Positions 24,770 to 33,994 of a stretch of DNA of 64,000 nt are shown here, in pieces (within the stretch, counting starts at the first letter, position 1; each line of letters begins with the position of its first letter). The notes under the pieces are model-generated. The model saw nothing but the letters and a program-made list of their open reading frames with translations, searched no databases and was not told where the DNA came from. Source of the DNA: Streptomyces sp. L2 (GTDB lineage Bacteria; Actinomycetota; Actinomycetes; Streptomycetales; Streptomycetaceae); the NCBI RefSeq assembly GCF_004124325.1, contig NZ_QBDT01000001.1, forward strand, positions 5,952,001 through 6,016,000. The letters run 5' to 3'. Both the position numbers and the translations under genes were made by a program.

Positions 24770-26359
24770 TCACCCCCGCCGCAACAACCGAGTCGCGCCC
24801 GCCGCAACCGTCGTCGCCAGAATCCACCCCAACAGCACCATCACCGCAGCCAGCCACTGCCAAGCCCCCCGCAGCTGCCACTGCCCCGCCTGGCCCAGGT
24901 CGATCACCGGGAGCAGCAGGTCCAGCGCGAACAGCGCCGGGCTCCAGGCCGGATGCCCCCCGGAGTTGATCGGCGGATGGTCGGCGTGCGCGAAGGCGAG
25001 CGTGCCCGCCGCCCACAGCACCGCCATCCACACCGCCGCCCGGCCCGGCCGGTAGCCGTACGCCACCGTCCAGTCCTGGAGGTAGCCCCAGAACTTGCCG
25101 GCCAGCGGCAGCGTCTCGCGCCGCCGGCGCTGCCTGGCGAGCAGCACCTCGCGCGCGTCCTCGTCCTCCCCGGCGGCGCGCAGCACGGCCGCCAGCCGCT
25201 CGTACGGCTCCGGGTTGTACTCGGCGGTCGCCGCGGCCACCCAGTCCAGGCGCCGGTTCAGCGGGAACGGCCCGCGCGGCACCAGCGCCTCGTACGTGAA
25301 GCCGCCCATGTGCAGATTGCCGGGGCCCGGCCAGCTGCTCGCGCGGTCCACCAGGGTGACGATCCGCGCCCCGGACAGCAGCACCTTGCCGCGCTGCGGC
25401 CGGTCCCCGAGGAAGCGCAGCTCGGGCGTCTGCACCCGGCGCAGCGACAGGTCCTGGTCGTCGGTGAGGACGAACCGGGCCCGCTCCAGGTCCACGGCGT
25501 CGCCGAACCGCCCGTCGTCCAGCCGCACCCCGCCCCGGCACTCGAACCGCTGGACGCGCGTCCCGCGTGCCGGGGTCGTCCCGCTCAGCCGGGGGCTGCC
25601 GACGCCGGCCGGGGTCAGGTACAGGGTGCGCCCGACGGTCAGCTGCGGCGCGTTCAGCGCGAGACGGGCGTAGGGGTTGGCCAGTTTCGCCCCCCGCAGG
25701 CTCAGCGAGACACCGACCTTGGCGCTGCGCAGACTGAACTCGCCGTGCGACTCCAGCAGCTCGGCCTGCAGGTCCTGGCCGACGGTCATGCCGTCCGCCG
25801 CTATGGACCGGCCGCTGCGGTCCCGGTGCACGACCGCCTGGTTGAGCAGCAGATCGGTGCCGATGTGCGCGTCGGTGAGCCGTACCCCGTTGCGGAAGCG
25901 GCAGCGCGGCAGATGCAGGTCGCCCTCGGTGTGCACCCGGGCGGCCTCCAGGCGGGGCACCGAGCAGTCCACCAGGCGCACGGTGGTGAACCGGGCCTCG
26001 GGCAGCAGAACCTGCTGGTCGAAGCGGCAGCCGCGCATCTCGACGTACGGCGTGACCGTGCCGCCCGCCAGCTCCAGCGAGCCGGTGATCCGCACGCCCA
26101 CGAGCTTCAGCGAGGACACCCGGCCCGCGAGCGCCGGCGGGCCGTCCAGCAGCAGCCAGCACACCACGCGCGCCCGCACGGAGCGCTCGGGGCCCCAGGG
26201 CTGCCCGCCGTGCGGGTCGTCCACCTCCGCGTCCCCGCTGCTCAGGTCGTACACGCTGCCACTGCGGAAGGCCTGCCACATGCCCGCCTCGACCGCGGTC
26301 AGGTCGTCCGGCAGGCCGTCGGGCAGGTCCCCGACGCGCAGGCCGGTTCCCTCGGTCAC
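24770..26359 (-). CDS. Beta-helix protein with C-terminal membrane anchor (often called membrane-associated oxidoreductase)
   Basis: 529 aa. The first 350 residues consist of regular short repeats (ITGSLELAGG, GDLHLPRCRF, GTDLLLNQAV, VGQDLQAELLESHGEF) that should form a right-handed beta-helix, as in bactofilin- or pentapeptide-type proteins. Then come a charged helix (EYNPEPYERLAAVLRAAG), an RRRR stretch, a YGYRPGRA motif and two or three transmembrane segments. No oxidoreductase cofactor motif is visible, so the usual annotation name is not supported by the sequence. The GTG at 26359 follows GAGGGAAG. It is divergent from hisD. Confidence 0.75.
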   Translation of the reverse strand: MTEGTGLRVGDLPDGLPDDLTAVEAGMWQAFRSGSVYDLSSGDAEVDDPHGGQPWGPERSVRARVVCWLLLDGPPALAGRVSSLKLVGVRITGSLELAGGTVTPYVEMRGCRFDQQVLLPEARFTTVRLVDCSVPRLEAARVHTEGDLHLPRCRFRNGVRLTDAHIGTDLLLNQAVVHRDRSGRSIAADGMTVGQDLQAELLESHGEFSLRSAKVGVSLSLRGAKLANPYARLALNAPQLTVGRTLYLTPAGVGSPRLSGTTPARGTRVQRFECRGGVRLDDGRFGDAVDLERARFVLTDDQDLSLRRVQTPELRFLGDRPQRGKVLLSGARIVTLVDRASSWPGPGNLHMGGFTYEALVPRGPFPLNRRLDWVAAATAEYNPEPYERLAAVLRAAGEDEDAREVLLARQRRRRETLPLAGKFWGYLQDWTVAYGYRPGRAAVWMAVLWAAGTLAFAHADHPPINSGGHPAWSPALFALDLLLPVIDLGQAGQWQLRGAWQWLAAVMVLLGWILATTVAAGATRLLRRG

Positions 26360-26480
26360 CGCTGCTTCCCTCGCTTCCCTCGATGTCCGACGCCGTCCCT
26401 CGACGGTCGTACAGCCGTGATGCCCGGTGAGTGACGGCCGGAACACAAGAGGTGAACGGGGACTCCCGGGTTTTGGCCAG

Positions 26481-26537
26481 GCTCTGTACCAGGCATTGGG
26501 CCGCGTTCCGTCCACGCTCTGTATCAGCCATTGATAC
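26481..26537. promoter_or_regulatory. Paired repeats in the hisD divergent promoter region
   Basis: GCTCTGTACCAGGCATTGGG (from 26481) and GCTCTGTATCAGCCATTGAT (from 26516) are a 20-bp direct repeat with four mismatches, 35 bp apart. The second copy also forms an inverted repeat, GTATCA-GCCAT-TGATAC (26521-26537). They stand 40-100 bp before hisD and behind the divergent gene, and so are candidate regulator sites. Confidence 0.55.
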
Positions 26538-26578
26538 GTGCGGACGGGTCGCGACCCCGGTCTGAGAGAATTGAGCAC

Positions 26579-27904
26579 GTGATCTCCCGAATCGATCTGC
26601 GCGGCGACGCCCTCCCCGAGGGCCCCGCCCTGCGCGACCTGCTGCCCCGAGCCGACTTCGACGTCGCGGCCGCCCTGGAGAAGGTGCGCCCGATCTGCGA
26701 GGCCGTGCATCATCGTGGCGACGCGGCGCTGATCGACTTCGCGGAGAAGTTCGACGGAGTCCGGCTGGAATCCGTCCGGGTCCCCGAGCAGGCCCTCAAG
26801 GACGCCCTGGAGCAGCTCGACCCGGCCGTGCGCGCGGCCCTGGAGGAGTCCATCCGGCGCGCCCGCATGGTCCACCGCGCGCAGCGCCGCGCCACACACA
26901 CCACGCAGGTCGTGCCGGGCGGCTCGGTCACCGAGAAGTGGGTGCCGGTCGACCGCGTCGGGCTGTACGCGCCGGGCGGCCGCTCGGTCTACCCCTCCTC
27001 CGTGATCATGAACGCGGTGCCGGCGCAGGAGGCGGGCGTCCCGTCCGTCGCGCTCGCCTCACCCGCGCAGGCCGATTTCGGTGGGCTGCCGCACCCCACG
27101 ATCCTCGCCGCGTGCGCCCTGCTCGGCGTCGACGAGGTCTACGCGGCCGGCGGCGCCACCGCCGTCGCGATGTTCGCGCACGGCACCGAGTCCTGCCCCC
27201 CGGCCACCATGGTCACCGGCCCCGGCAACATCTGGGTGGCCGCCGCCAAGCGCTACTTCACCGGGAAGATCGGCATCGACGCGGAGGCCGGTCCGACCGA
27301 GATCGCGGTCCTCGCCGACTCCACCGCGGACCCGGTGCACGTGGCCTCCGACCTGATCAGCCAGGCCGAGCACGACCCGCTGGCCGCGGCCGTGCTGGTC
27401 ACCGACTCCCTCGCCCTGGCCGAGGCCGTGGAGCGGGAGCTCGAACCGCAGGTCGCGGCCACCAAGCACGTCGAGGACCGCATCCGGCCCGCCCTGGCCG
27501 GCCGGCAGTCCGCGATCGTGCTGGTCGACGGCATCGAGGAGGGCCTGAAGGTCGTCGACGCGTATGGCGCCGAGCACCTGGAGATCCAGACCGCCGACGC
27601 CGCCGCCGTGGCCGACCGCGTCCGCAACGCCGGCGCGATCTTCGTCGGCCCCTGGGCCCCCGTCTCGCTGGGCGACTACGCGGCCGGGTCCAACCACGTC
27701 CTGCCCACCGGCGGCTGCGCCTGCCACTCCTCGGGCCTGTCGGTGCAGTCCTTCCTGCGCGGCATCCACATCGTCGACTACACCGAGGACGCGCTGGCCG
27801 AGGTCGCGCACCACGTGGTCACGCTGGCGGAGGCGGAGGACCTGCCCGCGCACGGCGCGGCGATCAAGGCACGGTTCGGGTGGAAGGTACCGGCGAGCAA
27901 GTGA
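26579..27904 (+). CDS. hisD: Histidinol dehydrogenase
   Basis: Last two oxidations of histidine synthesis, L-histidinol to L-histidine, Zn- and NAD-dependent. 441 aa, usual length, with the family signature in [20 protein letters not shown], the Zn-site region [19 protein letters not shown], and [13 protein letters not shown]. The GTG at 26579 lies 7 nt behind GAGAAT, a possible -10 of a leaderless mRNA. It heads the his operon and overlaps hisC by 4 nt. Confidence 0.97.
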   Translation: MISRIDLRGDALPEGPALRDLLPRADFDVAAALEKVRPICEAVHHRGDAALIDFAEKFDGVRLESVRVPEQALKDALEQLDPAVRAALEESIRRARMVHRAQRRATHTTQVVPGGSVTEKWVPVDRVGLYAPGGRSVYPSSVIMNAVPAQEAGVPSVALASPAQADFGGLPHPTILAACALLGVDEVYAAGGATAVAMFAHGTESCPPATMVTGPGNIWVAAAKRYFTGKIGIDAEAGPTEIAVLADSTADPVHVASDLISQAEHDPLAAAVLVTDSLALAEAVERELEPQVAATKHVEDRIRPALAGRQSAIVLVDGIEEGLKVVDAYGAEHLEIQTADAAAVADRVRNAGAIFVGPWAPVSLGDYAAGSNHVLPTGGCACHSSGLSVQSFLRGIHIVDYTEDALAEVAHHVVTLAEAEDLPAHGAAIKARFGWKVPASK

Positions 27905-29013
27905 ACGACGTGAGCATCGACGATCTCCCCGTACGGGACGAGCTGCGCGGCAAGTCCCCCTACGGCGCACCCCAGTTGGACGTGCCCGTCCGGCTGAACA
28001 CGAACGAGAACCCCTACCCGCTGCCCGAGGCGCTCGTCGAGCGGATCACGGAGCGGGTCCGCGAGGCCGCCCGGAACCTGAACCGCTACCCCGACCGGGA
28101 CGCGGTCGAGCTGCGCACCGAACTGGCCAGGTACCTGACGAAGACCGGCGGCCACCCGCTCGGCGCCGAGAACGTGTGGGCCGCCAACGGCTCCAACGAG
28201 GTCATCCAGCAACTGCTGCAGACCTTCGGCGGACCCGGCCGCACCGCGCTCGGCTTCGAGCCGTCGTACTCGATGCACGCGCTCATCGCGCGCGGTACCG
28301 GCACCGGCTGGATCTCCGGGCCCCGCGGCGAGGACTTCACGATCGACCTCGCCGCCGCCGAACGGGCGATCGCCGAGCACCGCCCGGACGTCCTCTTCCT
28401 CACCACCCCCAACAACCCCACGGGCAACGCGGTCCCGCCCGCCACGGTCCTCGCGCTGTACGAGGCCGCGCAGGCCGCGAAGCCGTCCATGGTGATCCTC
28501 GACGAGGCCTACATCGAGTTCAGCCACGGCGACTCGCTGCTGCCGCTGCTGGAGGGCCGGCCGCGTCTGGTCGTCTCCCGCACCATGTCGAAGGCCTTCG
28601 GCGCGGCCGGCCTGCGCCTCGGGTACATGGCCGCCCACCCCGCCGTCGTGGACGCCGTCCAGCTCGTCCGGCTGCCGTACCACCTGTCCGCCGTCACCCA
28701 GGCGACCGCCCTGGCCGCCCTGGAGCACACCGACACGCTGCTCGGCTACGTCGAGCAGCTGAAGGCGGAGCGCGACCGGCTGGTCACCGAGCTGCGCGCC
28801 ATCGGCTACGACGTCACCGAGTCGGACGCCAACTTCGTCCAGTTCGGCCGGTTCGAGGACGCCCACCGGGCGTGGCAGAAGATCCTCGACCACGGCGTGC
28901 TGGTCCGGGACAACGGCGTACCCGGGTGGCTGCGGGTGTCCGCCGGCACCCCGGAGGAGAACGACGCGTTCCTGGACGCGGTCCGTGAGCTGATGAAGGA
29001 GTTGTACGCATGA
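27901..29013 (+). CDS. hisC: Histidinol-phosphate aminotransferase
   Basis: PLP-dependent transamination of imidazole-acetol phosphate to histidinol phosphate. 370 aa, fold type I. Visible motifs are [26 protein letters not shown] and the PLP-lysine loop [17 protein letters not shown]. The GTG at 27901 overlaps the hisD stop (GTGA); a second in-frame GTG lies 9 nt downstream. The end overlaps hisB by 4 nt (ATGA). Confidence 0.97.
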   Translation: MNDVSIDDLPVRDELRGKSPYGAPQLDVPVRLNTNENPYPLPEALVERITERVREAARNLNRYPDRDAVELRTELARYLTKTGGHPLGAENVWAANGSNEVIQQLLQTFGGPGRTALGFEPSYSMHALIARGTGTGWISGPRGEDFTIDLAAAERAIAEHRPDVLFLTTPNNPTGNAVPPATVLALYEAAQAAKPSMVILDEAYIEFSHGDSLLPLLEGRPRLVVSRTMSKAFGAAGLRLGYMAAHPAVVDAVQLVRLPYHLSAVTQATALAALEHTDTLLGYVEQLKAERDRLVTELRAIGYDVTESDANFVQFGRFEDAHRAWQKILDHGVLVRDNGVPGWLRVSAGTPEENDAFLDAVRELMKELYA

Positions 29014-29603
29014 ACCGCGTTGGACGCGTGGAGCGCACCACCAAGGAGACCTCGGTCGTCGTCGAGATCAACCTCGACGGCACCGGGAAGACCGACATCG
29101 CCACCGGCGTCGGCTTCTACGACCACATGCTCGACCAGCTCGGCCGGCACGGTCTGTTCGACCTCACCGTGAAGACCGACGGCGACCTGCACATCGACTC
29201 CCACCACACCATCGAGGACACCGCCCTCGCGCTCGGCGCCGCCTTCAAGCAGGCCCTCGGCGACAAGGTGGGCATCTACCGCTTCGGCAACTGCACGGTC
29301 CCGCTGGACGAGTCCCTCGCCCAGGTCACCGTCGACCTGTCCGGCCGCCCGTACCTCGTGCACACCGAGCCCGAGAAGATGGCGCCGATGATCGGCGAGT
29401 ACGACACGACGATGACACGGCACATCCTGGAGTCCTTCGTCGCCCAGGCCCAGGTCGCGCTGCACGTGCACGTACCCTACGGACGCAACGCGCACCACAT
29501 CGTGGAGTGCCAGTTCAAGGCGCTCGCGCGGGCGCTGCGCTACGCCAGCGAGCGCGACCCGCGCGCGGCCGGCATCCTCCCGTCGACGAAGGGCGCGCTG
29601 TAA
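29010..29603 (+). CDS. hisB: Imidazoleglycerol-phosphate dehydratase
   Basis: 197 aa, monofunctional dehydratase without the phosphatase domain found in enteric HisB. Mn-binding histidine motifs are present as [28 protein letters not shown] and [14 protein letters not shown]. The ATG overlaps the hisC stop. It makes imidazole-acetol phosphate for HisC. Confidence 0.97.
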   Translation: MNRVGRVERTTKETSVVVEINLDGTGKTDIATGVGFYDHMLDQLGRHGLFDLTVKTDGDLHIDSHHTIEDTALALGAAFKQALGDKVGIYRFGNCTVPLDESLAQVTVDLSGRPYLVHTEPEKMAPMIGEYDTTMTRHILESFVAQAQVALHVHVPYGRNAHHIVECQFKALARALRYASERDPRAAGILPSTKGAL

Positions 29604-29607
29604 ACCC

Positions 29608-29772
29608 ATGAACGGTCTCTCGACCCTCCTGATCGTCGTCGGCCTCTTCCTCGTCGGCGGGATCGTCTCCTTCGTCAAGCAGAAGATGCCCACCAGCCTC
29701 ATCGTGCTGCTGTCGATCGGCGCGGCCATGTGCCTGGTCGCGGGCGTCATGCGGCTGGAGGTGTGGAGTTGA
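29608..29772 (+). CDS. 54-aa membrane protein inside the his operon
   Basis: Begins [20 protein letters not shown] and ends MRLEVWS. It has two hydrophobic segments (residues 5-21 and 29-47) joined by a short basic loop [10 protein letters not shown], so it is probably a two-pass membrane hairpin. It begins 4 bp after hisB and its TGA overlaps the proposed TTG start of hisH, so it is translated within the operon. I recall its presence at the same place in other Streptomyces; the function is unknown. Confidence 0.75.
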   Translation: MNGLSTLLIVVGLFLVGGIVSFVKQKMPTSLIVLLSIGAAMCLVAGVMRLEVWS

Positions 29773-30410
29773 GCAGCCCCAAGCGGGTGGTCGTCTTCGA
29801 CTACGGCTTCGGCAACGTCCGCTCCGCCGAGCGCGCCCTCGCGCGCGAGGGCGCCGACGTCGAGATCACCCGCGACTTCGACACGGCGATGAACGCCGAC
29901 GGCCTGCTGGTGCCGGGCGTCGGCGCGTTCGCCGCCTGTATGAAGGGCCTGCGCGCGGCCCGCGGCGACTGGATCGTCGACCGCCGGCTGTCGGGTGGCC
30001 GCCCGGTCATGGGCATCTGCGTAGGCATGCAGATCCTCTTCTCGCGCGGCATCGAGCACGGCGTGGAGGCCGAGGGCCTGGACGAGTGGCCCGGCACGGT
30101 GGAGCCGCTCCAGGCCGACGTCGTCCCGCACATGGGCTGGAACACCGTCGACGCCCCGGCCGACTCCCGGCTGTTCGCCGGCCTGGACGCCGACGCCCGC
30201 TACTACTTCGTGCACTCCTACGCCGTCCACGACTGGACCCTGGAAACACACCACGCGGCGATGGCGGCGCCCAAGGTCACCTGGTCCACGCACGGCAAGC
30301 CGTTCGTGGCCGCCGTGGAGAACGGCGCCCTGTGGGCCACCCAGTTCCACCCCGAGAAGTCCGGCGACGCCGGAGCGCAGCTGCTGAACAACTGGATCGG
30401 AACCCTCTGA
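29769..30410 (+). CDS. hisH: Imidazole glycerol phosphate synthase, glutaminase subunit
   Basis: Class I glutamine amidotransferase, 213 aa, that feeds ammonia to HisF. The nucleophile is Cys84 in [10 protein letters not shown] and the His-Glu pair is in QFHPEKSGD. Start choice: TTG at 29769 has GGAGG 7 nt upstream and overlaps the previous stop; GTG at 29763 lies directly on the ribosome site and is less likely. The stop overlaps the priA start by 1 nt. Confidence 0.94.
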   Translation: MSSPKRVVVFDYGFGNVRSAERALAREGADVEITRDFDTAMNADGLLVPGVGAFAACMKGLRAARGDWIVDRRLSGGRPVMGICVGMQILFSRGIEHGVEAEGLDEWPGTVEPLQADVVPHMGWNTVDAPADSRLFAGLDADARYYFVHSYAVHDWTLETHHAAMAAPKVTWSTHGKPFVAAVENGALWATQFHPEKSGDAGAQLLNNWIGTL

Positions 30411-31138
30411 TGGCTTCGAAGCTCGAACTCCTCCCCGCCGTCGACGTCCGCGACGGCCAGGCCGTCCGCCTGGTGCACGGCGAGTCCGGGACCGAGACGT
30501 CCTACGGCTCCCCGCTGGAGGCCGCCCTCGCCTGGCAGCGCTCCGGCGCCGAGTGGCTGCACCTGGTCGACCTGGACGCCGCGTTCGGCACCGGAGACAA
30601 CCGTGAGCTGATCGCCGAGGTCGCGAAGGCCATGGACATCAAGGTGGAGCTGTCCGGGGGCATCCGCGACGACGCCTCCCTGGCCGCCGCGCTCGCCACC
30701 GGCTGCACCCGCGTCAACCTCGGCACCGCCGCGCTGGAGACCCCCGAGTGGGTCGCCAAGGTCATCGCCGAGCACGGCGACAAGATCGCCGTCGGCCTCG
30801 ACGTCCGCGGCACCACGCTCCGCGGCCGCGGCTGGACCCGCGACGGCGGCGACCTCTACGAGACGCTGGAGCGCCTGAACAACGAGGGCTGCGCCCGGTA
30901 CGTCGTCACCGACATCGCCAAGGACGGCACCCTTCAGGGCCCCAACCTGGAGCTGCTGAAGAACGTCTGCGCGGCCACGGACCGTCCGGTCGTCGCCTCC
31001 GGAGGCGTCTCCTCCCTCGACGACCTGCGCGCGATCTCCGGCCTCGTCCCGGCGGGTGTCGAGGGCGCGATCGTCGGGAAGGCGCTGTACGCGAAGGCGT
31101 TCACCCTGGAAGAGGCGCTGGAGGCGGTAGCCAAGTGA
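30410..31138 (+). CDS. priA: Bifunctional isomerase PriA (HisA and TrpF activities)
   Basis: A 242-aa (beta-alpha)8 barrel. It isomerises ProFAR to PRFAR in histidine synthesis and phosphoribosylanthranilate to CdRP in tryptophan synthesis, as established for S. coelicolor and mycobacteria. Phosphate-binding and catalytic features are visible: [10 protein letters not shown] (Asp12), LSGGIRDD, the GRGWTRDGG loop, [14 protein letters not shown] (Asp172) and VASGGVSS. No separate trpF gene exists in the his-trp region here, which supports the dual role. Confidence 0.95.
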   Translation: MASKLELLPAVDVRDGQAVRLVHGESGTETSYGSPLEAALAWQRSGAEWLHLVDLDAAFGTGDNRELIAEVAKAMDIKVELSGGIRDDASLAAALATGCTRVNLGTAALETPEWVAKVIAEHGDKIAVGLDVRGTTLRGRGWTRDGGDLYETLERLNNEGCARYVVTDIAKDGTLQGPNLELLKNVCAATDRPVVASGGVSSLDDLRAISGLVPAGVEGAIVGKALYAKAFTLEEALEAVAK

Positions 31139-31530
31139 GCGATCTGCGACGCGTGCCGGGCGGCGGTCCCTGGGAGGAGCAGTTCGGCTACTCCCGTGCG
31201 GTGGAGCTGCCGAACGGCCTGGTGCTGGTCTCGGGCTGCACGTCCGTCGTGGACGGGCAGATCGCCGGGGGCGGCCCGTACGAGCAGACGGTGAACGCCT
31301 TCGGTGTCGCGTTCGCGGCGCTGGAGCAGCTCGGCCTCGGCCGGAAGGACGTCGTCCGCACGCGCATGTACATCACCCACGCGCGGGACGTGGACGACGT
31401 CGGCCGGGCCCACAAGGAGCTGTTCGACGCCGTCCGGCCCGCAGCGTCCATGATCATCGTCTCCGGTTTCGTCGACCCCAGCCTGGTCGTCGAGGTCGAG
31501 GTGGAGGCGTTCCGGGGAGGGGCGGCATGA
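31135..31530 (+). CDS. RidA/YjgF/UK114-family protein
   Basis: 131 aa. The family hydrolyses reactive enamine/imine intermediates such as 2-aminoacrylate that damage PLP enzymes. The motif [20 protein letters not shown] contains the expected arginine of active RidA. The GTG overlaps the priA stop and its own end overlaps hisF by 4 nt, so it is an integral operon member. HisC is a PLP enzyme, which offers a simple but unproven reason for its position. Confidence 0.9.
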   Translation: MSDLRRVPGGGPWEEQFGYSRAVELPNGLVLVSGCTSVVDGQIAGGGPYEQTVNAFGVAFAALEQLGLGRKDVVRTRMYITHARDVDDVGRAHKELFDAVRPAASMIIVSGFVDPSLVVEVEVEAFRGGAA

Positions 31531-32282
31531 CGCTGGCCGTACGGGTCATCCCCTGCCTGGACGTCGACAACGGCCGGGTCGTCAAGGGCGTCAACTTCCA
31601 GAACCTGCGCGACGCGGGCGACCCCGTCGAGATGGCCAAGGTGTATGACGCCGAGGGCGCCGACGAGCTGACGTTCCTGGACATCACGGCGTCCTCGGGC
31701 AACCGCGAGACGACGTACGACGTGGTCCGCCGCACCGCCGAGCAGGTGTTCATCCCGCTCACGGTCGGCGGCGGCGTCCGCACCGCCGACGACGTGGACA
31801 AACTGCTGCGGGCGGGCGCGGACAAGGTGGGCGTCAACACGGCGGCCATCGCGCGCCCGGACCTCATCCGCGAGATCGCCGAACGCTTCGGCCGCCAGGT
31901 CCTGGTCCTGTCGGTCGACGCCCGCCGCACGGAGTCCGGCTCCTTCGAGGTCACGACCCACGGCGGCCGCAAGGGCACCGGCATCGACGCCGTCGAGTGG
32001 GCGCACCGGGCGGCCGACCTGGGCGCGGGCGAGATCCTGCTGAACTCCATGGACGCCGACGGCACGAAGGACGGCTACGACCTGGAGATGATCGCCGCCG
32101 TCCGCAAACACGTCACGGTCCCCGTGATCGCCTCCGGCGGCGCCGGCACCCTCGCCCACTTCCCCCCGGCGATCGACGCGGGCGCCGACGCGGTCCTCGC
32201 CGCCTCGGTCTTCCACTTCGGCGACCTGCGCATCGGCGAGGTCAAGGAAACCTTGCGAGGCGCTGGGCATCCCGTGCGGTAG
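31527..32282 (+). CDS. hisF: Imidazole glycerol phosphate synthase, cyclase subunit
   Basis: A 251-aa (beta-alpha)8 barrel that forms IGP and AICAR from PRFAR with ammonia from HisH. It shows the catalytic Asp in [16 protein letters not shown] and the second in [13 protein letters not shown], and phosphate sites [11 protein letters not shown] and [11 protein letters not shown]. It ends the his operon; no clear terminator follows in the 125 bp before the convergent VOC gene. Confidence 0.97.
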   Translation: MTLAVRVIPCLDVDNGRVVKGVNFQNLRDAGDPVEMAKVYDAEGADELTFLDITASSGNRETTYDVVRRTAEQVFIPLTVGGGVRTADDVDKLLRAGADKVGVNTAAIARPDLIREIAERFGRQVLVLSVDARRTESGSFEVTTHGGRKGTGIDAVEWAHRAADLGAGEILLNSMDADGTKDGYDLEMIAAVRKHVTVPVIASGGAGTLAHFPPAIDAGADAVLAASVFHFGDLRIGEVKETLRGAGHPVR

Positions 32283-32407
32283 TCCTGGGGTCGCGTCACT
32301 CGTCGTTCACGCGAGCGTCGTGCCGTGTGGGATCGCCGGGGTGTGCGGCCTCTGCTGCGGGCCGCTGCGCCGCGCCGAACTGCCGGGCTGAGCTGGGGCG
32401 CCGCGGC

Positions 32408-32806
32408 TCAGCGCGGCGGCCCGGTCAGCTGGATCAGGTTGCCGACGGTGTCGTCGAGGACGGCGGCCAGGACCGGGCCCTGCTCCTGCGGGGGATGCGT
32501 GAAGCGGACGCCCAGGGCGCGCAGCCGGCGGTACTCCGCGCGGAGGTCGTCCACGGAGAACACGATGCAGGGGATGCCGGCCTCGTACAGCGCCCGGCGG
32601 AACGGCTCCGCGATCGGCCCGTCGCCCGGCTCCAGCAGCAGCTGCACATCCGGCTGGGCGCCCTCACGCGCGCCGACCGTGACGAACAGGGCACCCCCGC
32701 CGAGGTCCCGGTGCAGACGTGTCTCGAAGCCGAGGACGTCCGTGTAGAAGGCCTGCGCCCGGGCCACGTCGTCGACGAACACGCCGGTCATCGCGACCTT
32801 GATCAC
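32408..32806 (-). CDS. VOC/glyoxalase-like protein
   Basis: 132 aa with one vicinal-oxygen-chelate domain made of two beta-alpha-beta-beta-beta units ([21 protein letters not shown]...; ...[20 protein letters not shown]). A C-terminal [10 protein letters not shown] places the usual metal-ligand position. It could be a lyase, dioxygenase or resistance protein; not assignable. It lies 16 bp behind the TIGR03085 gene on the same strand. Confidence 0.85.
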   Translation of the reverse strand: MIKVAMTGVFVDDVARAQAFYTDVLGFETRLHRDLGGGALFVTVGAREGAQPDVQLLLEPGDGPIAEPFRRALYEAGIPCIVFSVDDLRAEYRRLRALGVRFTHPPQEQGPVLAAVLDDTVGNLIQLTGPPR

Positions 32807-32822
32807 GGCCGGGCCGCCCTTC

Positions 32823-33458
32823 TCAGATGCCCAGCTGCTTCGACTCGTGCAGCCGGGTGATCGCGTCCTTGTCGCCCTCCAGCTCCACGTCCGCCGCGCT
32901 CTGCCGCCCGTACGCGAACATCAGCAGCTCCGACGCCTCACCGGTCGCCGTGACCACCGGCGTACCCCGCCGGGCGACCGCCGTCTGCCCGTTCGTGCGG
33001 CGCAGCACCAGACCCGTCGGCAGACCCCGGCCCATCAGCCGGGCGGTGCGCTCCAGCCGGGACCACAGGGCCTCCTGGAACACGGGGTCCAGCTCGCGCG
33101 GGGACCAGTCCGGCTGGGCCCGGCGGACATCCTCCGCGTGCACGTAGAACTCGACGGTGTTCGCCGCCTCGTCGACCTGCTTGAGCTGGAAGGGCGAGAA
33201 CCGCGGCGGCCCCGTCCGGATCAGCTGGATCAGCTCCTCGTACGGCTTCGCGGTGAACTCCTCCATCACCCGGTCGAGGCGCGACGCGAGCTGCTTGATC
33301 AGCGCGCCCCCGGCCGCGTCCGGGCGCCGCTCGCGCACCACCACGTGCGCGGCCAGGTCACGGGTCCGCCAGCCCTCGCAGAGGGTCGGGGCCTCGGGCC
33401 CGGCGGTTTCCAAGAGGTCGGCGAGCAGGAGCCGTTCACGCTTGGCGAAGGTCGACAT
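32823..33458 (-). CDS. TIGR03085-type metal-binding protein (DinB/maleylpyruvate isomerase fold)
   Basis: 211 aa. The start [20 protein letters not shown]...[19 protein letters not shown] fits the mycothiol-dependent/DinB-like four-helix metal-binding family TIGR03085. A histidine triad for a metal is plausible ([15 protein letters not shown], late region). Function unknown. Divergent from hisI. Confidence 0.85.
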   Translation of the reverse strand: MSTFAKRERLLLADLLETAGPEAPTLCEGWRTRDLAAHVVVRERRPDAAGGALIKQLASRLDRVMEEFTAKPYEELIQLIRTGPPRFSPFQLKQVDEAANTVEFYVHAEDVRRAQPDWSPRELDPVFQEALWSRLERTARLMGRGLPTGLVLRRTNGQTAVARRGTPVVTATGEASELLMFAYGRQSAADVELEGDKDAITRLHESKQLGI

Positions 33459-33526
33459 ACCGTCAGCCTACGACCGACCACTCGTCCCGCACAGTGGACA
33501 CGGCCGTCACTGTCAGTGGCAGGCGG

Positions 33527-33532
33527 CAGAAT
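33527..33532 (+). promoter_or_regulatory. Candidate -10 of leaderless hisI
   Basis: CAGAAT lies 7 nt before the ATG at 33540. A small palindrome CACTG-T-CAGTG lies upstream at about 33508-33518. Confidence 0.5.
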
Positions 33533-33539
33533 GGGGACC

Positions 33540-33983
33540 ATGACCAGTTCGCCCGCCCGTCGCCCGACCACCACCCCTGATGGAGGCGCTTCGCGCCGCA
33601 GTGCTCCGCCCACCAGCCTGGACCCCGAGATCGCCGCGCGGCTCAAGCGCGGTGCCGACGGGCTCGTCCCCGCCATCGCCCAGCAGTACGACACCGGTGA
33701 GGTGCTGATGCTCGGCTGGATGGACGACGAGGCGCTGCACCGCACGCTGACCACCGGCCGCTGCACCTACTGGTCCCGCAGCCGCCAGGAGTACTGGGTC
33801 AAGGGCGACACCTCCGGGCACGTCCAGTGGGTGAAGTCCGTCGCCCTGGACTGCGACGCGGACACGCTGCTGGTCAAGGTCGACCAGGTGGGCGCAGCCT
33901 GCCACACGGGCGACCGCACCTGCTTCGACGCCGACGTGCTGACCGGGGACACCGGGTCCGTCGCACCGGCCCGGAATCAGTAG
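33540..33983 (+). CDS. hisI: Phosphoribosyl-AMP cyclohydrolase
   Basis: 147 aa, Zn/Mg-dependent opening of the adenine ring of PR-AMP, third step of histidine synthesis. The core matches the family: [37 protein letters not shown] and the metal-binding [20 protein letters not shown]. It stands apart from the other his genes and leads the trp block. An ATG at 33531 overlaps the -10 and is rejected; the ATG at 33540 suits a leaderless mRNA. Confidence 0.95.
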   Translation: MTSSPARRPTTTPDGGASRRSAPPTSLDPEIAARLKRGADGLVPAIAQQYDTGEVLMLGWMDDEALHRTLTTGRCTYWSRSRQEYWVKGDTSGHVQWVKSVALDCDADTLLVKVDQVGAACHTGDRTCFDADVLTGDTGSVAPARNQ

Positions 33984-33986
33984 GGT
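33981..33986 (+). promoter_or_regulatory. Candidate -10 of leaderless trpE
   Basis: TAGGGT lies 8 nt before the trpE ATG at 33995 and overlaps the hisI stop codon. No Trp-rich leader peptide and no attenuator hairpin fit in the 11 bp between hisI and trpE. Confidence 0.5.
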
Positions 33987-33994
33987 CTGCCGCC

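Noticed and set aside
33531..33539. Upstream ATG for hisI
   Set aside because: It overlaps the likely -10 element and adds three residues outside the family alignment.
33987..33994. Trp attenuator before trpE
   Set aside because: Only 11 bp separate hisI from trpE; no leader peptide with Trp codons and no alternative hairpins are possible there.
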